A stretch of DNA of 64,000 nt from Anastatus disparis (Eukaryota > Arthropoda > Insecta > Hymenoptera > Eupelmidae): NCBI GenBank assembly GCA_017163975.1, contig JAFFSR010000251.1, forward strand, positions 8,370,001 through 8,434,000, given 5' to 3'. Under the pieces are notes generated by a model. It searched no databases. It was not told the DNA's origin and saw only the letters and a program-made list of their open reading frames with translations. The stretch's first letter is position 1; every line of letters starts with the position of its first letter. Below are positions 63,801 to 64,000 of the stretch, in pieces. Position numbers and translations under genes: made by a program.

Positions 63801-63837
63801 CACCAAGGCCTAAAATCACTCGACCAAAAATGAATTC
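57566..63837 (-). CDS. MFS sugar transporter, Tret1-like (3' part of gene)
   Basis: Three minus-strand exons (63837-63360, 61146-60701, 57805-57566) join in frame to ~387 C-terminal residues of a sugar-porter family permease. Such proteins have 12 membrane helices and carry hexoses or trehalose across the plasma membrane; the resemblance is to insect facilitated trehalose transporter Tret1, but the substrate is not proven. Motifs in order: GRVILGLGGG and MYLSEISPSRLRS (around helices 4-5), PETPFWLVRHGR (the PESPRWL-type motif after helix 6), AQQFSGMAAMHTYAQLIFEQ (QQxSG, helix 7), GFVIERIGRKPL (helices 8-9 loop) and PETRGKSLTEIQ (after helix 12). The stop is at 57566-57568. Splice sites are GT-AG; introns are 2213 bp (phase 1) and 2895 bp (phase 0). 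The N-terminal ~100 residues, start and promoter lie beyond base 64000. No disabling change was seen. Confidence 0.9.
57963..58008 (+). mobile_element. SINE 3' tail fragment in intron
   Basis: GAGCATCGAAATGATAGCAT followed by AAATACAGCAATGTTAAATA matches the conserved 3' tail of the SINE copies elsewhere (GCATCACAATGATAG...ACAGCAACGTTAAATAAA). The head is absent. It lies in the second intron, antisense to the gene. Confidence 0.75.
58781..59161 (+). mobile_element. TTAA-flanked foldback MITE, copy 1
   Basis: GAGGAGGTCACGTATCTCTG opens the element and its near-inverse closes it, with TTAA on both sides (58777-58780 and 59162-59165). The arms (~180 bp each) pair almost completely, around an AACTTAAATCATAAAGGTTA-containing loop near 58955. 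The TTAA target fits piggyBac- or Kolobok-type transposition; the end sequence does not show the CCC start usual for piggyBac. There is no coding content. It lies in the transporter's second intron. Confidence 0.85.
59989..60368 (-). mobile_element. TTAA-flanked foldback MITE, copy 2 (inverted)
   Basis: This is a second copy of the 58781-59161 element with the same GAGGAGGTCACG ends. The loop (CAACCTAACCTCTATGATTT) is the inverse of the loop in copy 1, so the two copies face opposite ways ~830 bp apart. The left TTAA (59985-59988) is intact; on the right the flank has become GTAA. The 60-codon frame 60257-60439 is a shadow. Confidence 0.85.
60701..61146 (-). CDS. Transporter middle exon
   Basis: The exon follows the acceptor TTTTTCAACAG and its first two bases complete an Ala codon begun by the previous exon (phase 1). 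It reads AQQFSGMAAMHTYAQLIFEQ, then GRYISLLMGLIELFCTLSSG, GFVIERIGRKPLVTLSCTIC and SLAYGLGLATMATVIAAECL, covering helices 7-10. It ends at KFWQ before the donor GTAAAT (phase 0). Confidence 0.9.
61147..63359 (-). other. Transporter intron, AT-rich
   Basis: A 2213-bp intron with donor GTGGGT at 63359 and acceptor CAACAG at 61147-61152. No repeat, RNA gene or nested coding frame is recognised. A patch at 62100-62250 is slightly richer in G+C (GACGCGTGAATTTTCTGCGCG). Confidence 0.7.
63360..63837 (-). CDS. Transporter exon, first visible
   Basis: The exon follows the acceptor CTTTCTTTTTTTCAG and starts in phase 0 with EFIFGRVILGLGGG. It encodes 159 codons plus one base, covering helices 4-6 and much of the central cytoplasmic loop, including APETPFWLVRHGRHDEALDS. 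It ends LLVVLLTTG before the donor GTGGGT. The open frame continues to 63897 upstream, but that stretch (MKHLTIKFIE...) is intron read-through, judged by the acceptor and loss of family resemblance. Confidence 0.88.
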
Positions 63838-64000
63838 CTGAAAAAAAGAAAGAAAATATTTTAACGTTTCAATAAATTTTATAGTCAAATGTTTCAATTA
63901 TTTTTATTATAAAATTTTATATCGTTGAAACACACAGGAAGATAGTTATTAGATATTAATTGAAATCGTCTTAACTGTTTTGAAAGGATAAAATAATTTT
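63838..64000 (-). other. Transporter intron, partial at window edge
   Basis: AT-rich sequence directly upstream of the acceptor at 63838-63839, with a pyrimidine tract just before it. No further exon is visible before the edge of the window. Confidence 0.6.

Overview
The window is AT-rich eukaryotic nuclear DNA. Spliced exons with GT-AG introns, BEL/Pao and LINE relics, tRNA-derived SINEs and TA- or TTAA-flanked MITEs point to an arthropod, most likely an insect. A hymenopteran is my best guess from overall texture only (confidence about 0.4). No bacterial operon, CRISPR array, rRNA gene or canonical functional tRNA gene is visible.

Only one cellular protein-coding gene can be supported. It lies at the right end on the minus strand: three exons (63837-63360, 61146-60701, 57805-57566) encode the C-terminal ~387 residues of an MFS sugar-porter protein resembling facilitated trehalose transporter Tret1. 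Its 5' exons lie beyond base 64000. The two introns are phase 1 and phase 0. The second one holds two oppositely oriented copies of a TTAA-flanked foldback MITE and a SINE tail.

The rest is noncoding and repeat-rich. From left to right: 1-5.8 kb AT-rich DNA; 5.8-7.4 kb a broken BEL/Pao element; 8.3-8.7 kb a LINE reverse-transcriptase fragment; 8.8-9.9 kb a palindromic mariner-type MITE; 10.4-12.1 kb a GC-richer structured block of unknown origin; 12.8-13.1 kb a short minisatellite; 13.97-14.48 kb a CACGG-ended MITE; 18.1-18.9 kb a TA-flanked TIR element; 20.6-21.0 kb a SINE abutting a MITE; 24.5, 30.6, 33.0, 47.6 and 56.6 kb further SINE copies; 30.9 kb a tRNA-like unit; 33.7-34.9 kb a TIR element with a GC island and a 300-bp hairpin; 40.2-45.3 kb a 5.1-kb foldback element with perfect 20-bp ends and ~1.7-kb inverted arms. 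Between these lie long AT-rich stretches with homopurine/homopyrimidine tracts and microsatellites, which could be intergenic DNA or the introns of a large gene whose exons are outside the window.

The most notable findings are the 5.1-kb palindromic element and its likely small relative at 14 kb (both start CACGG next to TA), the GC-island TIR element at 33.7-34.9 kb, the structured block at 10.4-11.1 kb, and the SINE family. No new gene system (defence, toxin or biosynthetic) is evident.
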